Shown piece after piece: positions 26,474 through 35,098 of a DNA stretch of 64,000 nucleotides. This stretch comes from JABMNT01 sp048262255 (GTDB taxonomy: Bacteria; Pseudomonadota; Alphaproteobacteria; Rhodospirillales; Casp-alpha2): positions 186,001-250,000 of the forward strand of contig JBLXFH010000002.1 of assembly GCA_048262255.1 (NCBI GenBank), read 5' to 3'. How positions within the stretch are numbered: position 1 is the stretch's first letter; each line of letters begins with the position of its first letter. The translations under genes and the position numbers were made by a program. Under the pieces are notes generated by a model. It was not told the origin of the DNA and made no database searches. It saw only the letters and a list, made by a program, of their open reading frames with translations.

Positions 26474-27472
26474 TCAGTTGCCCGGGGTTTGGTTTTTCCG
26501 TTGTCTTTCAATCTTGCGCCAGCGTGCGACATTGCGGTTATGTTCATTCAGCGTGCGGGAGAAAACGTGCCCGCCGGTGCCATCTGCCACAAAATAAAGC
26601 GCATCCGTTTGCTGGGGATGCAAAACCGCGAACAGGGATTCCCGGCCCGGATTGGCAATCGGTGTCGGTGGCAGGCCTTTGATCGTATAGGTATTAAAGG
26701 CGGTTTCGCGTCTCAGTTCGCTGAGCCTCAAAGGGCGGCCAAGCGGTCCGCTTCCCTGTGTGATGCCATAGACCACGGTTGGGTCCGACTGTAAGCGCAT
26801 GCCCTTGCGCAAGCGGTTGATGAAAACCCCCGCGACCTGCGGACGTTCCGACGCCTGCCCCGTTTCCTTTTCAACGATTGAGGCCAGAACAACCGCTTCC
26901 TCCGGTGTTTTTATCGGCAGGCCCGGGTCTCTTTCCGACCACAGGTCCGCAACCAGTTTTTCCATATCGGCCGCCATGCGCTGAACCAGATCAGCGCGTT
27001 GGTCGCCATAGGAATAATGGTAGGTTTCCGGCAACAGCGTTCCTTCCGCCGGCGCTTTTGTCAGGGTTCCGACAAGCCCGGATGTCGCATTAAGCTGCTC
27101 CATGATTTCGGCAGATGTCAGACCTTCAGCGAAAGTAATTCTGCGAACCACCGTTTTCCCGGCTTGTAGAAGCCGCACCGTATCCTGGCTGCTGATTGCG
27201 CTCGGGAACAGATATTCCCCGGCTTTCATGGGTTGTGGGTCACTAAGCAACCGAACCCCAACGCGAAAGACAAAGCTGTCCAGTATGACTCCTTCTGCCT
27301 CCAGTTTCTGGGCAATGGCGTTAACACCCGTTCCGGGAGGAATAATCAGAACCTTGTCGGTCTGCGAAGGGCCGGGCCGGGTGAACCCGGCAAACAACCA
27401 ATAACCAACGCCCGCCCCCGCAATAGCAAGAACAACGACCAATCCAATGGATATGACGAAAAAACGGCGCAT
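26474..27472 (-). CDS. mltG: Endolytic murein transglycosylase MltG
   Basis: Inner-membrane lytic transglycosylase that releases nascent glycan strands. The 332 residues have one N-terminal membrane helix (about 6-28), a LysM-like region and the catalytic YceG domain with the conserved Glu in SIVEKETGQ and RLRKGMRLQSDPTVVYG. It follows fabF by 12 bases and closes the fab operon; association of mltG with fabF is common in Proteobacteria. Confidence 0.95.
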   Translation of the reverse strand: MRRFFVISIGLVVVLAIAGAGVGYWLFAGFTRPGPSQTDKVLIIPPGTGVNAIAQKLEAEGVILDSFVFRVGVRLLSDPQPMKAGEYLFPSAISSQDTVRLLQAGKTVVRRITFAEGLTSAEIMEQLNATSGLVGTLTKAPAEGTLLPETYHYSYGDQRADLVQRMAADMEKLVADLWSERDPGLPIKTPEEAVVLASIVEKETGQASERPQVAGVFINRLRKGMRLQSDPTVVYGITQGSGPLGRPLRLSELRRETAFNTYTIKGLPPTPIANPGRESLFAVLHPQQTDALYFVADGTGGHVFSRTLNEHNRNVARWRKIERQRKNQTPGN

Positions 27473-27484
27473 ACCGTTAGAATA

Positions 27485-28765
27485 CTAGTCGATGGCCTTA
27501 AACACCAACGATGCGTTAGTTCCGCCAAATCCGAAGGAATTGGACAGGGCGGCTCGAACCTTCCGTTGTTTGGGCTGGTGCGGCACCAGATCAATGGGAC
27601 AGTTTTCAGGCGGCGTATCGAGGTTCAACGTGGGCGGGACAACACCGTCATTGATAGCCAGCACGGAATAAATCGCTTCAACAGCACCTGCCGCTCCCAA
27701 CAGGTGACCTATAGCCGATTTGGTCGACGACATGGATATACTGCCGGCTGCATTGCCGAACAGGCGCGTAACAGCACCCAGCTCGATTTCATCACCCAGT
27801 GGCGTTGAGGTGCCATGGGCGTTGACGTAATCGATATCTTCCGGGTTCAACTGGGCCCGTTTCAAGGCCGCCTGCATGCAACGGAAGCCGCCGTTGCCAT
27901 CTTCCGCCGGGGCCGTGATATGATGAGCGTCTCCGGACATACCGTATCCGACAACTTCCGCATAAATTTTCGCGCCACGTTTTTTGGCGTGCTCATATTC
28001 CTCAAGCACAACAACGCCGGCGCCATCCCCCATTACAAAGCCGTCCCGGTCCGCATCCCAGGGACGCGACGCCTTTTCAGGGGTCTCATTAAAGCCGGTC
28101 GACAACGCGCGTGCCGCACTGAAGCCCGCCACGCCCAAGCGGCAAATGGCCGATTCGGCACCACCGGCAACCATGATGTCGGCATCGTCCAGCATGATCA
28201 TGCGTGACGCATCGCCAATTGAATGCGCCCCCGTCGAACAGGCCGTTACAACGGCATGATTGGGGCCCTTGAAGCCATGTTTGATGGATACATGTCCGGA
28301 AACCAGATTAATCAGGCTGGCCGGGATGAAGAACGGGCTGACCTTGCGGACCTTGCCTTCCGCGACGGTAATTGCGGTTTTTGCAATTTCGTTCAAACCG
28401 CCGATGCCGGAACCGATGGAAACACCGGATCGGCATTTTTGCTCGTCGGTTTCCGCCACCCAGCCCGAATCGGTAATCGCCTGCTCCGCTGCGCACATGC
28501 CATAGATAATGAAATCATCCATGCGCCGCTGATCTTTTGAACTGACCCAGTCTTCCGAATTGAACAATCCGTCCGCCGTATCGCCAAGCGGTATTTGCCC
28601 GGCAATCTTTGCAGGCAGGTCAGACACATCAAAAGAATCAATCGAGCGGATACCCGACTTTGCAGCCAGAATATTATCCCAATTATGTTTGACGCCGACA
28701 CCCAGGGAATTAACGATCCCCAAGCCGGTAATGACAACTCGTCTCATGGCTTTGGCGTTACCCAT
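27485..28765 (-). CDS. fabF: Beta-ketoacyl-ACP synthase II FabF
   Basis: Condensing enzyme that elongates acyl-ACP with malonyl-ACP. Catalytic Cys-His-His are visible in VTACSTGAHSIG, NAHGTSTPLGD and SAIGHLLGAAG. From ATG 28765 the protein has 426 residues, but the homologous start is more likely ATG 28747 (MRRVVITGLGIVNSLGVG, 420 residues). It directly follows acpP, the conserved acpP-fabF arrangement. Confidence 0.96.
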   Translation of the reverse strand: MGNAKAMRRVVITGLGIVNSLGVGVKHNWDNILAAKSGIRSIDSFDVSDLPAKIAGQIPLGDTADGLFNSEDWVSSKDQRRMDDFIIYGMCAAEQAITDSGWVAETDEQKCRSGVSIGSGIGGLNEIAKTAITVAEGKVRKVSPFFIPASLINLVSGHVSIKHGFKGPNHAVVTACSTGAHSIGDASRMIMLDDADIMVAGGAESAICRLGVAGFSAARALSTGFNETPEKASRPWDADRDGFVMGDGAGVVVLEEYEHAKKRGAKIYAEVVGYGMSGDAHHITAPAEDGNGGFRCMQAALKRAQLNPEDIDYVNAHGTSTPLGDEIELGAVTRLFGNAAGSISMSSTKSAIGHLLGAAGAVEAIYSVLAINDGVVPPTLNLDTPPENCPIDLVPHQPKQRKVRAALSNSFGFGGTNASLVFKAID

Positions 28766-28799
28766 CCAGTTTATATGAAGGACTTAGATAGGGCCTACA

Positions 28800-28819
28800 G
28801 CAGAGCGCAACGGCTCTGC
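28800..28819 (-). repeat. Hairpin between acpP and fabF
   Basis: GCAGAGC (28800-28806) pairs perfectly with GCTCTGC (28813-28819) across a 6-base loop, in the 74-base acpP-fabF gap. On the minus strand no T-run follows, so it may be an mRNA stability or processing structure rather than a terminator. Confidence 0.5.
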
Positions 28820-28839
28820 CAGGCACCAATATGACTAAC

Positions 28840-29073
28840 CTAGGTCGCCGATTCGATGAAATCGATGGCATCCTTAACAGTCATGATCTTTTCGGCGGCA
28901 TCATCAGGAATTTCACAACCGAACTCTTCTTCGAATGCCATTACCAACTCAACGGTATCGAGGCTGTCTGCACCCAGATCATCGATGAAACTCGCGTTTT
29001 CTACAACTTTATCTTCGTCCACGCCCAAGTGCTCCAAGACGATTTTTTTTACGCGATCAGCAACATCACTCAT
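28840..29073 (-). CDS. acpP: Acyl carrier protein
   Basis: Carries acyl chains on a phosphopantetheine arm. The 77-residue acidic protein contains the attachment site DDLGADSLDTVELV, with the modified Ser after GAD. I chose ATG 29073 (MSDVADRVKKIV), the standard ACP start; the frame is open upstream to 29094. It lies between fabG and fabF. Confidence 0.97.
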   Translation of the reverse strand: MSDVADRVKKIVLEHLGVDEDKVVENASFIDDLGADSLDTVELVMAFEEEFGCEIPDDAAEKIMTVKDAIDFIESAT

Positions 29074-29233
29074 AGTCTGTATCCTTGAATTCAATTTCGG
29101 TTAAAAGAAGATTTCAGACTAGCCTGAAACCAATGTGTTCGTTTGATAATTCTTTAAAAGCCGGCGCTTGGTAACATACTTTTATAGCCAATACCAGCCG
29201 TCGTGACACGGTTTTTTTTGGCCGTAAATCTGC

Positions 29234-29971
29234 CTAGATCATCGCCATGCCGCCGTTTACATGCAATGTCTGCCCCGTAACATAAGCCGCCTCTTCACTA
29301 CTCAGATAAACAACTGCCGAAGCGATATCCTCAGGCGCTCCCATCTTGCCCGCCGGAATGGCCTGCAAAATACCCTGTTGTTGCTCCTCGGTCAGTTCAT
29401 CAGTCATCGGAGTCGCAATAAAACCGGGTGCAATACAATTGACCGTAATACCCCGACTCGCAACTTCCTGGGCCAGCGATTTCGACATGCCAATCATGCC
29501 GGCTTTCGAGGCCGCATAGTTGGTTTGTCCGGCATTACCCGTCACCCCGACGATCGATGTAATACCAATAATTCGTCCCCAACGGGCTTTCATCATGCCG
29601 CGCAGACAGGCTTTGGACAGCCGGAAAGCCGACGTTAAATTGACATCCAGAACGGTTTGCCAGTCTTCGTCTTTCATACGCATGGCCAATGTATCGCGCG
29701 TCAGCCCGGCGTTATTGACCAGAATATCTATCCCCCCCATGGCTTGCGTTGCATCCGCAATAAGCTGGGCCGCACCTTCTTCCGTTGAAAGATCGGCAGG
29801 GACCACATGCGCCCCCTCGCCCAGTTCAGATGCCAACGCCTGGAGTGCTTCAACCCGGGTGCCCGACAAACCGACTACCGCCCCCTGGCCTTTTAACTGC
29901 ACAGCAATCGCCCGACCGATCCCGCCTGAGGCTCCGGTCACCAATGCGCATTTTCCGCTTAAATCAAACAT
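29234..29971 (-). CDS. fabG: 3-oxoacyl-ACP reductase FabG
   Basis: NADPH-dependent reductase of the fatty acid cycle. The 245-residue SDR has TGASGGIGRAIAVQL, the NNAG motif (LVNNAGLTRD), catalytic Ser in ITSIVGVTGNAGQ, YAASKAG and the FabG-typical end YVTGQTLHVNGGMAMI. It follows fabD by 37 bases. The 160-base gap before acpP is AT-rich and could hold an internal promoter for acpP. Confidence 0.96.
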   Translation of the reverse strand: MFDLSGKCALVTGASGGIGRAIAVQLKGQGAVVGLSGTRVEALQALASELGEGAHVVPADLSTEEGAAQLIADATQAMGGIDILVNNAGLTRDTLAMRMKDEDWQTVLDVNLTSAFRLSKACLRGMMKARWGRIIGITSIVGVTGNAGQTNYAASKAGMIGMSKSLAQEVASRGITVNCIAPGFIATPMTDELTEEQQQGILQAIPAGKMGAPEDIASAVVYLSSEEAAYVTGQTLHVNGGMAMI

Positions 29972-30008
29972 CCTAGATACTCCCTGCGTTCGTCCATCGT
30001 TTCAGGTT

Positions 30009-30950
30009 TCAGAGGCTTTTCAAAAATTCTTCTATGGAATCGACGGCCCCGACGGCGCTGCCGCCCAGTTCCTTGTCAATCCGACGGGTCATGCCACTCA
30101 GCACCTTACCGTGGCCAATCTCAATTAATTCGGTAACGCCTTGAGCCTTCATAAAGAGAACCGATTCGCGCCACCGCACCCGGCTGCAAACCTGCTCGAC
30201 CAAAAGCTTGCGGGCTTCATCCGCCGATGTTACCGCACCTGCCGTCACATTGGCGACCAATGGCACCACCGGGTCTTTCATGTCCGTTGCCGCCAGAGCC
30301 TCGGACATAATATCCGCGGCAGGTTGCATCATCGCACAATGGAAAGGTGCGCTGACCGGCAAGATAACAGCGCGCTTGGCACCGCGTTCCTTGGCAATCT
30401 CGACCGCCCGCTCAACCGCCGCCGTGGCGCCGGAGACGACAACCTGCCCAGAGGCATTGTCATTGGCGAAATCGCAAACTGCGCCCTGACGTGCCGCTTC
30501 AGCGATGGATTCGGCATCTTCCGCTTCCAGCCCCAACAGGGCTGCCATGGCACCTTCACCCACCGGCACGGCCACCTGCATGGCCTTGCCACGGGTCTTA
30601 ACCAGTTTCACGGCATCGGAAAGGTTAAAGGTTTGGGCTGCGCAAAGCGCTGAATATTCACCCAGGGAATGGCCGGCGACAAAAGCGCCCTGTTTCGCCA
30701 GATCAAAACCGCCTTCGCTTTCAAGAACGCGCAATACGGCCATTGAACAGGCCAGCAAGGCCGGCTGGGTGTTTTCGGTGAGCACCAGTTGATCATCTGG
30801 TCCCTCAAACATCAGCGCTGACAGGTTCTGCCCCAGCGCCTCGTCAACTTCGTCAAAGACGGCCTTGGCGGACGGAAAGGCTTCAGCCAGTTCTTTTCCC
30901 ATTCCGACGGACTGACTGCCCTGTCCCGGAAATATAAACGCGCGTGTCAT
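30009..30950 (-). CDS. fabD: Malonyl-CoA:ACP transacylase FabD
   Basis: Transfers malonyl groups from CoA to ACP. The 313-residue protein starts MTRAFIFPGQGSQSVGMGKE, has the nucleophile elbow GHSLGEYSALCA and catalytic His in VSAPFHCAMMQPA. It is the first gene of fabD-fabG-acpP-fabF-mltG, with a recognisable sigma70-like promoter 58-85 bases upstream. Confidence 0.96.
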   Translation of the reverse strand: MTRAFIFPGQGSQSVGMGKELAEAFPSAKAVFDEVDEALGQNLSALMFEGPDDQLVLTENTQPALLACSMAVLRVLESEGGFDLAKQGAFVAGHSLGEYSALCAAQTFNLSDAVKLVKTRGKAMQVAVPVGEGAMAALLGLEAEDAESIAEAARQGAVCDFANDNASGQVVVSGATAAVERAVEIAKERGAKRAVILPVSAPFHCAMMQPAADIMSEALAATDMKDPVVPLVANVTAGAVTSADEARKLLVEQVCSRVRWRESVLFMKAQGVTELIEIGHGKVLSGMTRRIDKELGGSAVGAVDSIEEFLKSL

Positions 30951-31342
30951 GAATGGCTCCCCGCAAAAATTTTAACCAACAGATAAATCATATCAGATTT
31001 TTTCTTTGTGATAGCGCTTCGTTTCTTACTGTCAAGAGTATCAGCCCGTCCTTACCATGATGTTTTATCCATTTTTGTTCAGGCTTTCATTCCGGCCCCT
31101 CAGAAAATCCGGTATTTCGCCCTGCTGAAACTTAGCAAGCCGTGACGTTTCACAATCCAGAAGCCATCAAAACAGCTCGGGCGGGCGGGTTTAAGAGGTC
31201 ATCATTCATTGCCAAGCCCATGCAATTCTGGCTTAAAGATCATCAAAGGTATCTGGGTGTAAGGGTTCCGCGCAAGCGGCCGTACATCAATTTCAAAACG
31301 CCTTTCTGGCCCGACCAGACAACTGAACAGGGATGAGCCGGA
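30951..31342. other. Gap between fabD and the TSUP gene
   Basis: 392 bases without a supported gene. It contains the fabD promoter. An open frame of 64 codons (31142-31336, plus strand) ends 6 bases before the TSUP start codon but starts at GTG without a clear ribosome binding site and resembles no family I know. Confidence 0.5.
31008..31035 (-). promoter_or_regulatory. Sigma70-like promoter of the fab operon
   Basis: On the minus strand, TTGACA (31035-31030) and TATCAC (31013-31008) are separated by 16 bases. The -35 box is perfect and the -10 matches 4 of 6. Transcription would start near 31001, giving a leader of about 50 bases before fabD. Confidence 0.55.
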
Positions 31343-32146
31343 GTGATCGAATATTCAATTGTCATCGGTACCGGGATCATCGGCGCCGTATTAATGGGCA
31401 TGATTGGTGTTGGCACGGCTTTAATATGTGTTCCCACCCTTATCTTTGTCCTGCCGCATTTAGGCATTGCCGATGATGTTGTTGTTCATATGGCGCTTGG
31501 CACGACCATGTTGGCCATCGCCACGCAGTCGGTTTCATCGGTCATTGCGCATCACCGGCGTGGCAATGTGGACTGGCACGTTCTGAAAGCTACCCTGCCA
31601 GGCGGTGTGATCGGGGTTATTCTGGGTGTCAGCTTCGCCAGCACCCTATCCGGTCGCATCCTGCAGATCATTTTCGCGTCCTTCATCCTGTTTTCCGCCG
31701 CCCGTATGTTGTTTAGCAAAAGCCGGTCCGCAGAAAATGACGTCGAGCGCATCGATAAAAGCCCTCTCTTTATGGGCAGTGGCAGTGCCCTGATCGGCTT
31801 TTTCGCAAGCTTTATCGGTGCGGGTGGCGGTGTTTTCGCGGTCCCCTTTCTGCATTGGTGCGGACTGGTCATGCGCAAGGCCGTTGGAACCTCAAACGCC
31901 AACGGGCTGCCCATCAGCCTGGCCGGGGCGCTCACCTATGCGCTCGCCGGATATAACGAAATCGGTTTTTCCGTGTCTCATTTTGGTTATATCCACTTGC
32001 CCCTGTATGGTCTGCTGGCGGTGACGGGCATTATTTCGGCACCGCTTGGGGCGCGTCTGGCAGATGTGGTACCGGCGAAAATCATAAAGTCAATTTTCGC
32101 CGTACTGGTTTCCATTATTGCGGTTAAAATGATTCTGGAAACTTAA
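31343..32146 (+). CDS. TSUP (TauE/SafE) family membrane permease
   Basis: Putative anion exporter/importer of the TSUP family, whose known members move sulfite, sulfoacetate or related organosulfur anions. The 267 residues show about eight membrane helices in two similar halves, with the family blocks GMIGVGTALICVPTLIFVLP and SFIGAGGGVFAVPFLHWCG. The start is GTG 31343. The neighbouring FadR-type regulator (32162, convergent) may or may not be related. The substrate cannot be read from sequence. Confidence 0.88.
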   Translation: MIEYSIVIGTGIIGAVLMGMIGVGTALICVPTLIFVLPHLGIADDVVVHMALGTTMLAIATQSVSSVIAHHRRGNVDWHVLKATLPGGVIGVILGVSFASTLSGRILQIIFASFILFSAARMLFSKSRSAENDVERIDKSPLFMGSGSALIGFFASFIGAGGGVFAVPFLHWCGLVMRKAVGTSNANGLPISLAGALTYALAGYNEIGFSVSHFGYIHLPLYGLLAVTGIISAPLGARLADVVPAKIIKSIFAVLVSIIAVKMILET

Positions 32147-32161
32147 TATAACCGGTGTCGA

Positions 32162-32890
32162 CTAGCTATTGCTCTCCGACACCCGCCTTTGTCCGAGAAC
32201 GATTACATTTTCCATGGTTTTTGCAGCCAGTGACGGATCCCGTGACTGTATTGCTTCGGCAATCCGTTTGTGGGTTTCCGAAACCTCTTCAACCTCATAG
32301 ATATCTTCCGTTGGCGAGCTCAGTTTGAACATGCTTGTCAGCGCAGCCTGTATCAGGCTGCCAACAGACCGCATAAACGGATTTTGCGAGGCATCCAGAA
32401 CCGCCAGATGAAACGCCAGATCAGCCTGCGCTATGGTTTCTGGGGTATGTGAAGGCCCGCCCATGGCTTCAGCCAGCTCAAAAAGTTTTATGATGTCGGC
32501 GTCTGTTGCATGCTCGGCAGCAAGACCGGCTGCAAAGGGTTCGAACGCGAGGCGGACTTCACTCAAATGAGTGAGAAAATCTTTAGGAATCCCGCTTTCA
32601 AAATACCATTCGAGGATATCCGCATCAAAAAGGTTCCATTGCTTTCGGTCGGTGACCCGGGTGCCTACACGCGCCTTGGCAACAACCATGCCTTTTGCGG
32701 AAAGCGTTTTCATGGCCTCGCGCAACACGGTGCGCGACACATCAAAACGCTCTGCCAGTTCCTTATCGCCCGGCAGAATAGAGCCAACCGGATATTCGCC
32801 ACTGACAATGGACTGCCCAATTTTATGCACGACATGCGAGTGGCTCGTGCGGTGGACACGGTCCGGATTATCAGAACTCAGAAATCTCAT
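32162..32890 (-). CDS. GntR/FadR-type transcriptional regulator with FCD domain
   Basis: One-component regulator of 242 residues: N-terminal winged helix (GSILPGDKELAERFDVSRTV then LREAMKTLSAKGMVVAKARVG) and a C-terminal FCD ligand domain (about 95-235, with LAFHLAVLDASQNPFMRSVG supplying metal-binding His). FadR-group members usually sense carboxylates or sugar acids. It converges on the TSUP gene with a 15-base gap. Target and ligand are unknown. Confidence 0.92.
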   Translation of the reverse strand: MRFLSSDNPDRVHRTSHSHVVHKIGQSIVSGEYPVGSILPGDKELAERFDVSRTVLREAMKTLSAKGMVVAKARVGTRVTDRKQWNLFDADILEWYFESGIPKDFLTHLSEVRLAFEPFAAGLAAEHATDADIIKLFELAEAMGGPSHTPETIAQADLAFHLAVLDASQNPFMRSVGSLIQAALTSMFKLSSPTEDIYEVEEVSETHKRIAEAIQSRDPSLAAKTMENVIVLGQRRVSESNS

Positions 32891-32896
32891 GCGTGA

Positions 32897-33094
32897 TTAC
32901 GTCGCTTTTCTAAACGCCATGGCATTCTTCGTGGCCAGCCAAAGGTGTCCTTTTTGCATCAAAATAAAGGCGAAAAGTAATATACCAATAAGTATTTTCG
33001 TCCACCAGCTTGAAAGCGTTCCATCAAATAAGCGTGCGCTCCCTGTCAATCCCATATTCAGGACATAAATACAAAACGGAGGAAACCATCGCAT
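32897..33094 (-). CDS. Possible small membrane protein
   Basis: Open frame of 65 residues with one strong hydrophobic stretch (WTKILIGILLFAFILM) and a basic C-terminus; starting at the internal Met 33055 it would be a 52-residue single-helix protein. There is no convincing ribosome binding site for either start, so it may be noncoding. It is the only candidate gene in the gap between the FadR-type regulator and rpsF. Confidence 0.3.
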   Translation of the reverse strand: MRWFPPFCIYVLNMGLTGSARLFDGTLSSWWTKILIGILLFAFILMQKGHLWLATKNAMAFRKAT

Positions 33095-33170
33095 TTCGGA
33101 GCCCCCTGCGCGCAGAGAAGACCGGTTTTTGAATGGCCGATCATAGCAAAAAATGATGCTGTTATTGGGC

Positions 33171-33198
33171 TTGCGTCGGCTTTGGAAGCCTGTATAGT
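33171..33198 (+). promoter_or_regulatory. Promoter of the rpsF-rpsR operon
   Basis: TTGCGT (33171-33176), 16 bases, then TATAGT (33193-33198) directly preceded by TG. Initiation near 33205 would place the whole hairpin leader in the transcript. Confidence 0.6.
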
Positions 33199-33204
33199 GC
33201 GCGA

Positions 33205-33278
33205 CCTTGAAACCCTGCCGGGATGGTCCCGGCTATGCCTCGCACTGCGGGGATGAGACAAGCCGTAGGGAGAATACT
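33205..33278 (+). promoter_or_regulatory. Structured leader of rpsF, candidate S6:S18 autoregulatory element
   Basis: Two adjacent hairpins precede the S6 start. GCCGGGA/TCCCGGC (33217-33233) is a perfect 7-bp stem with a 3-base loop. CCTCGC/GCGGGG (33238-33252) is a 6-bp stem with one G-U pair. Many bacteria regulate rpsF by an S6:S18 complex binding a CCG-containing leader that mimics 16S rRNA; location and CCG content fit, but I cannot match the covariance model by eye. Confidence 0.5.
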
Positions 33279-33740
33279 TTGTCTTTATACGAAACTGTGC
33301 TGATTGCACGCCAAGACGTTTCGACGACTCAAGTTGATGATCTCGTCGCAACTTTCCAAAACGTAATCACCGAAGCTGGTGGAACCATCGGTAAAACTGA
33401 GAATTGGGGCTTGCGCACGCTTGCTTACAAGATCAAGAAAAACCGTAAAGGTCATTACGTTCTTATGAATATCGATGCGCCTTCTGATGCCGTTCTCGAG
33501 ATGGAACGCCAAATGCGGATTAACGAAGATATTCTGCGTTATCTGACATTGCGCGTCGATGAGCACGAAACAGAGCCTTCTGCGATTATGCGCAACAAAG
33601 GCTCGGAAGATCGCCCGCGTGGGCGTGGTCGATTTGACCGTGATGCTGAAACTCCAGCACCTGCAAAAGCGGATGCAGCAGAAGCAACGGATGAAACCAA
33701 AGAAGTCAAAGAAACACCTGCTGAAGGAGAAGATGCATGA
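33279..33740 (+). CDS. rpsF: 30S ribosomal protein S6
   Basis: Binds the central domain of 16S rRNA together with S18. The 153-residue protein starts at TTG 33279 (AGGGAG six bases upstream) with SLYETVLIARQDVSTTQVDD. It contains ENWGLRTLAYKIKKNRKGHY and RYLTLRVDEHE and ends in an acidic, Ala/Glu-rich extension longer than in E. coli. A TTG start is unusual for a highly expressed ribosomal protein. Its stop overlaps the rpsR start by 4 bases. Confidence 0.97.
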   Translation: MSLYETVLIARQDVSTTQVDDLVATFQNVITEAGGTIGKTENWGLRTLAYKIKKNRKGHYVLMNIDAPSDAVLEMERQMRINEDILRYLTLRVDEHETEPSAIMRNKGSEDRPRGRGRFDRDAETPAPAKADAAEATDETKEVKETPAEGEDA

Positions 33741-33985
33741 GTGAAATGAGCTCCCCTCCCAGCCGTCTGTCATTCTTCCGTCGCCGTAAGAGCTGCCCGT
33801 TTTCCGGGCCGAATGCGCCGAAGATTGATTACAAAGACACTCGCACACTGACCCGCTACGTTTCCGAGCGTGGTAAGATTGTTCCAAGCCGGATCACCGC
33901 CGTTTCTGGTAAGAAACAGCGTGAACTCGCACGGGCCATCAAACGCGCCCGCTTTCTGGGTCTCATGCCTTACGTGTTGAAGTAA
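33737..33985 (+). CDS. rpsR: 30S ribosomal protein S18
   Basis: S6 partner in the 30S platform. The 82-residue basic protein has FFRRRKSCPFSGPNAPKIDY and ends KRARFLGLMPYVLK, typical of bacterial S18. Its ATG overlaps the rpsF stop (ATGA), so equimolar coupled translation is expected. Confidence 0.98.
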   Translation: MSEMSSPPSRLSFFRRRKSCPFSGPNAPKIDYKDTRTLTRYVSERGKIVPSRITAVSGKKQRELARAIKRARFLGLMPYVLK

Positions 33986-34009
33986 GGCCTCGACGAACAA
34001 GGATACGCT

Positions 34010-34993
34010 ATGCCTCGCGACGTGCTGATCGCCATTGGTGGTGGTCTATTGAGTGCCGTTGCAGCTGTCGCATTTTTCGGTGGCTCGGCATTCAGTATCC
34101 TGTTTGTCTATTTTGCATCGGTTCCGCTGATGATGGTTGGACTGGGGTTAGGCCCCCGGTTCGCCCTCATTGCCGCCGGTGCTGGGATTTGCGCCACAGG
34201 TATTGCAGGCGGGCTTCTTTCTGCCGGTTTATTTAGCCTGATCCAGGCCTTACCGGCCTGGATGATTTCCCAGTTGCTGGTAATGCGGCAACCAAATGGA
34301 CCAACAGACCTGACAACCGGTGCCACTCCGGCCCCGGTTTATGGGTATTCTCCGGGACTGGCGCTCGGTTTTCTGACGTTGGTCAGTAGCTTGTTGATCG
34401 TTGTTGTCGCTGTCGGCGCCGGCGGCGAGGGGCTCAAGGCGATGGTCGAAACCTATTTGGAGACGGCCTTCAAGTTTATGGCTCCAACCATGGACGACCA
34501 GGGAAAACAGCAATTGGTGGCGACACTCAGTGCCTTTTTCCCAGGAGCCATCGGAGCCAGTTGGGTAACAATGATTGCGATCAACGCCGTTGTCGCCCAG
34601 AAGGTTCTGACCCGGTTGGGAAAGAATTTAGTACCGACGCCCGATTTTTCGGGCATTGATATTCCGCTTTGGATGTCATCGCCATTGATTGGCGCAGCAG
34701 GTTGCGCTCTGGCAGGCAACATCCTGGGTTTGGACGGCTTGGCTTATGTCGGCTATAACGTCGCCATGGTGATCGCCACCGCCTATTTCTTCTTAGGCTT
34801 GGCAGTGATCCATACCCTGGCCCGACGTGTGAAAACACCGGGGCTGGTTTTGATCGGTGTCTACGCCGTGATTATTATTTCCCTGTGGGGCGCTGTTGTC
34901 GTCGCCGGGGTGGGGGTTGCCGAGCAATGGATTGGCCTTCGCGGTCAGCCCCAAGACGACGATGAAGAAGACGGGCAACCGCCCACGATATGA
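34010..34993 (+). CDS. DUF2232 multipass membrane protein
   Basis: The 327 residues have about eight hydrophobic helices and an acidic hydrophilic tail (QPQDDDEEDGQPPT). The pattern and its position between rpsR and rplI match the DUF2232 family common in alphaproteobacteria. Members resemble energy-coupling or YybS-like membrane proteins, but no function is established. It starts 24 bases after rpsR with AAGGA upstream. Confidence 0.85.
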   Translation: MPRDVLIAIGGGLLSAVAAVAFFGGSAFSILFVYFASVPLMMVGLGLGPRFALIAAGAGICATGIAGGLLSAGLFSLIQALPAWMISQLLVMRQPNGPTDLTTGATPAPVYGYSPGLALGFLTLVSSLLIVVVAVGAGGEGLKAMVETYLETAFKFMAPTMDDQGKQQLVATLSAFFPGAIGASWVTMIAINAVVAQKVLTRLGKNLVPTPDFSGIDIPLWMSSPLIGAAGCALAGNILGLDGLAYVGYNVAMVIATAYFFLGLAVIHTLARRVKTPGLVLIGVYAVIIISLWGAVVVAGVGVAEQWIGLRGQPQDDDEEDGQPPTI

Positions 34994-34997
34994 AAAC

Positions 34998-35082
34998 GGG
35001 CATGTGCCCAGAATTATTTTGAAATGGGCATGTGCCCATGAACCAACCGGGCCCCGGCCCAATAGACCCAAGCCCAACGGGC
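34998..35082 (+). repeat. Repeated GGGCATGTGCCC palindromic units in the rplI leader
   Basis: GGGCATGTGCCC occurs at 34998-35009 and again at 35026-35037, where the dyad extends to ATGGGCA/TGCCCAT. The units are 28 bases apart. A GC-rich block (CCGGGCCCCGG, 35047-35057) and a small AGCCC/GGGCT hairpin (35071-35083) follow, just before the rplI ribosome binding site AGGAG. Confidence 0.7.
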
Positions 35083-35098
35083 TGGTAGGAGAAGAAAC

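Noticed and set aside
31142..31336. 64-codon frame ending just before the TSUP gene
   Set aside because: Suggestive spacing, but GTG start, no ribosome binding site and no known family; not enough to call a gene.
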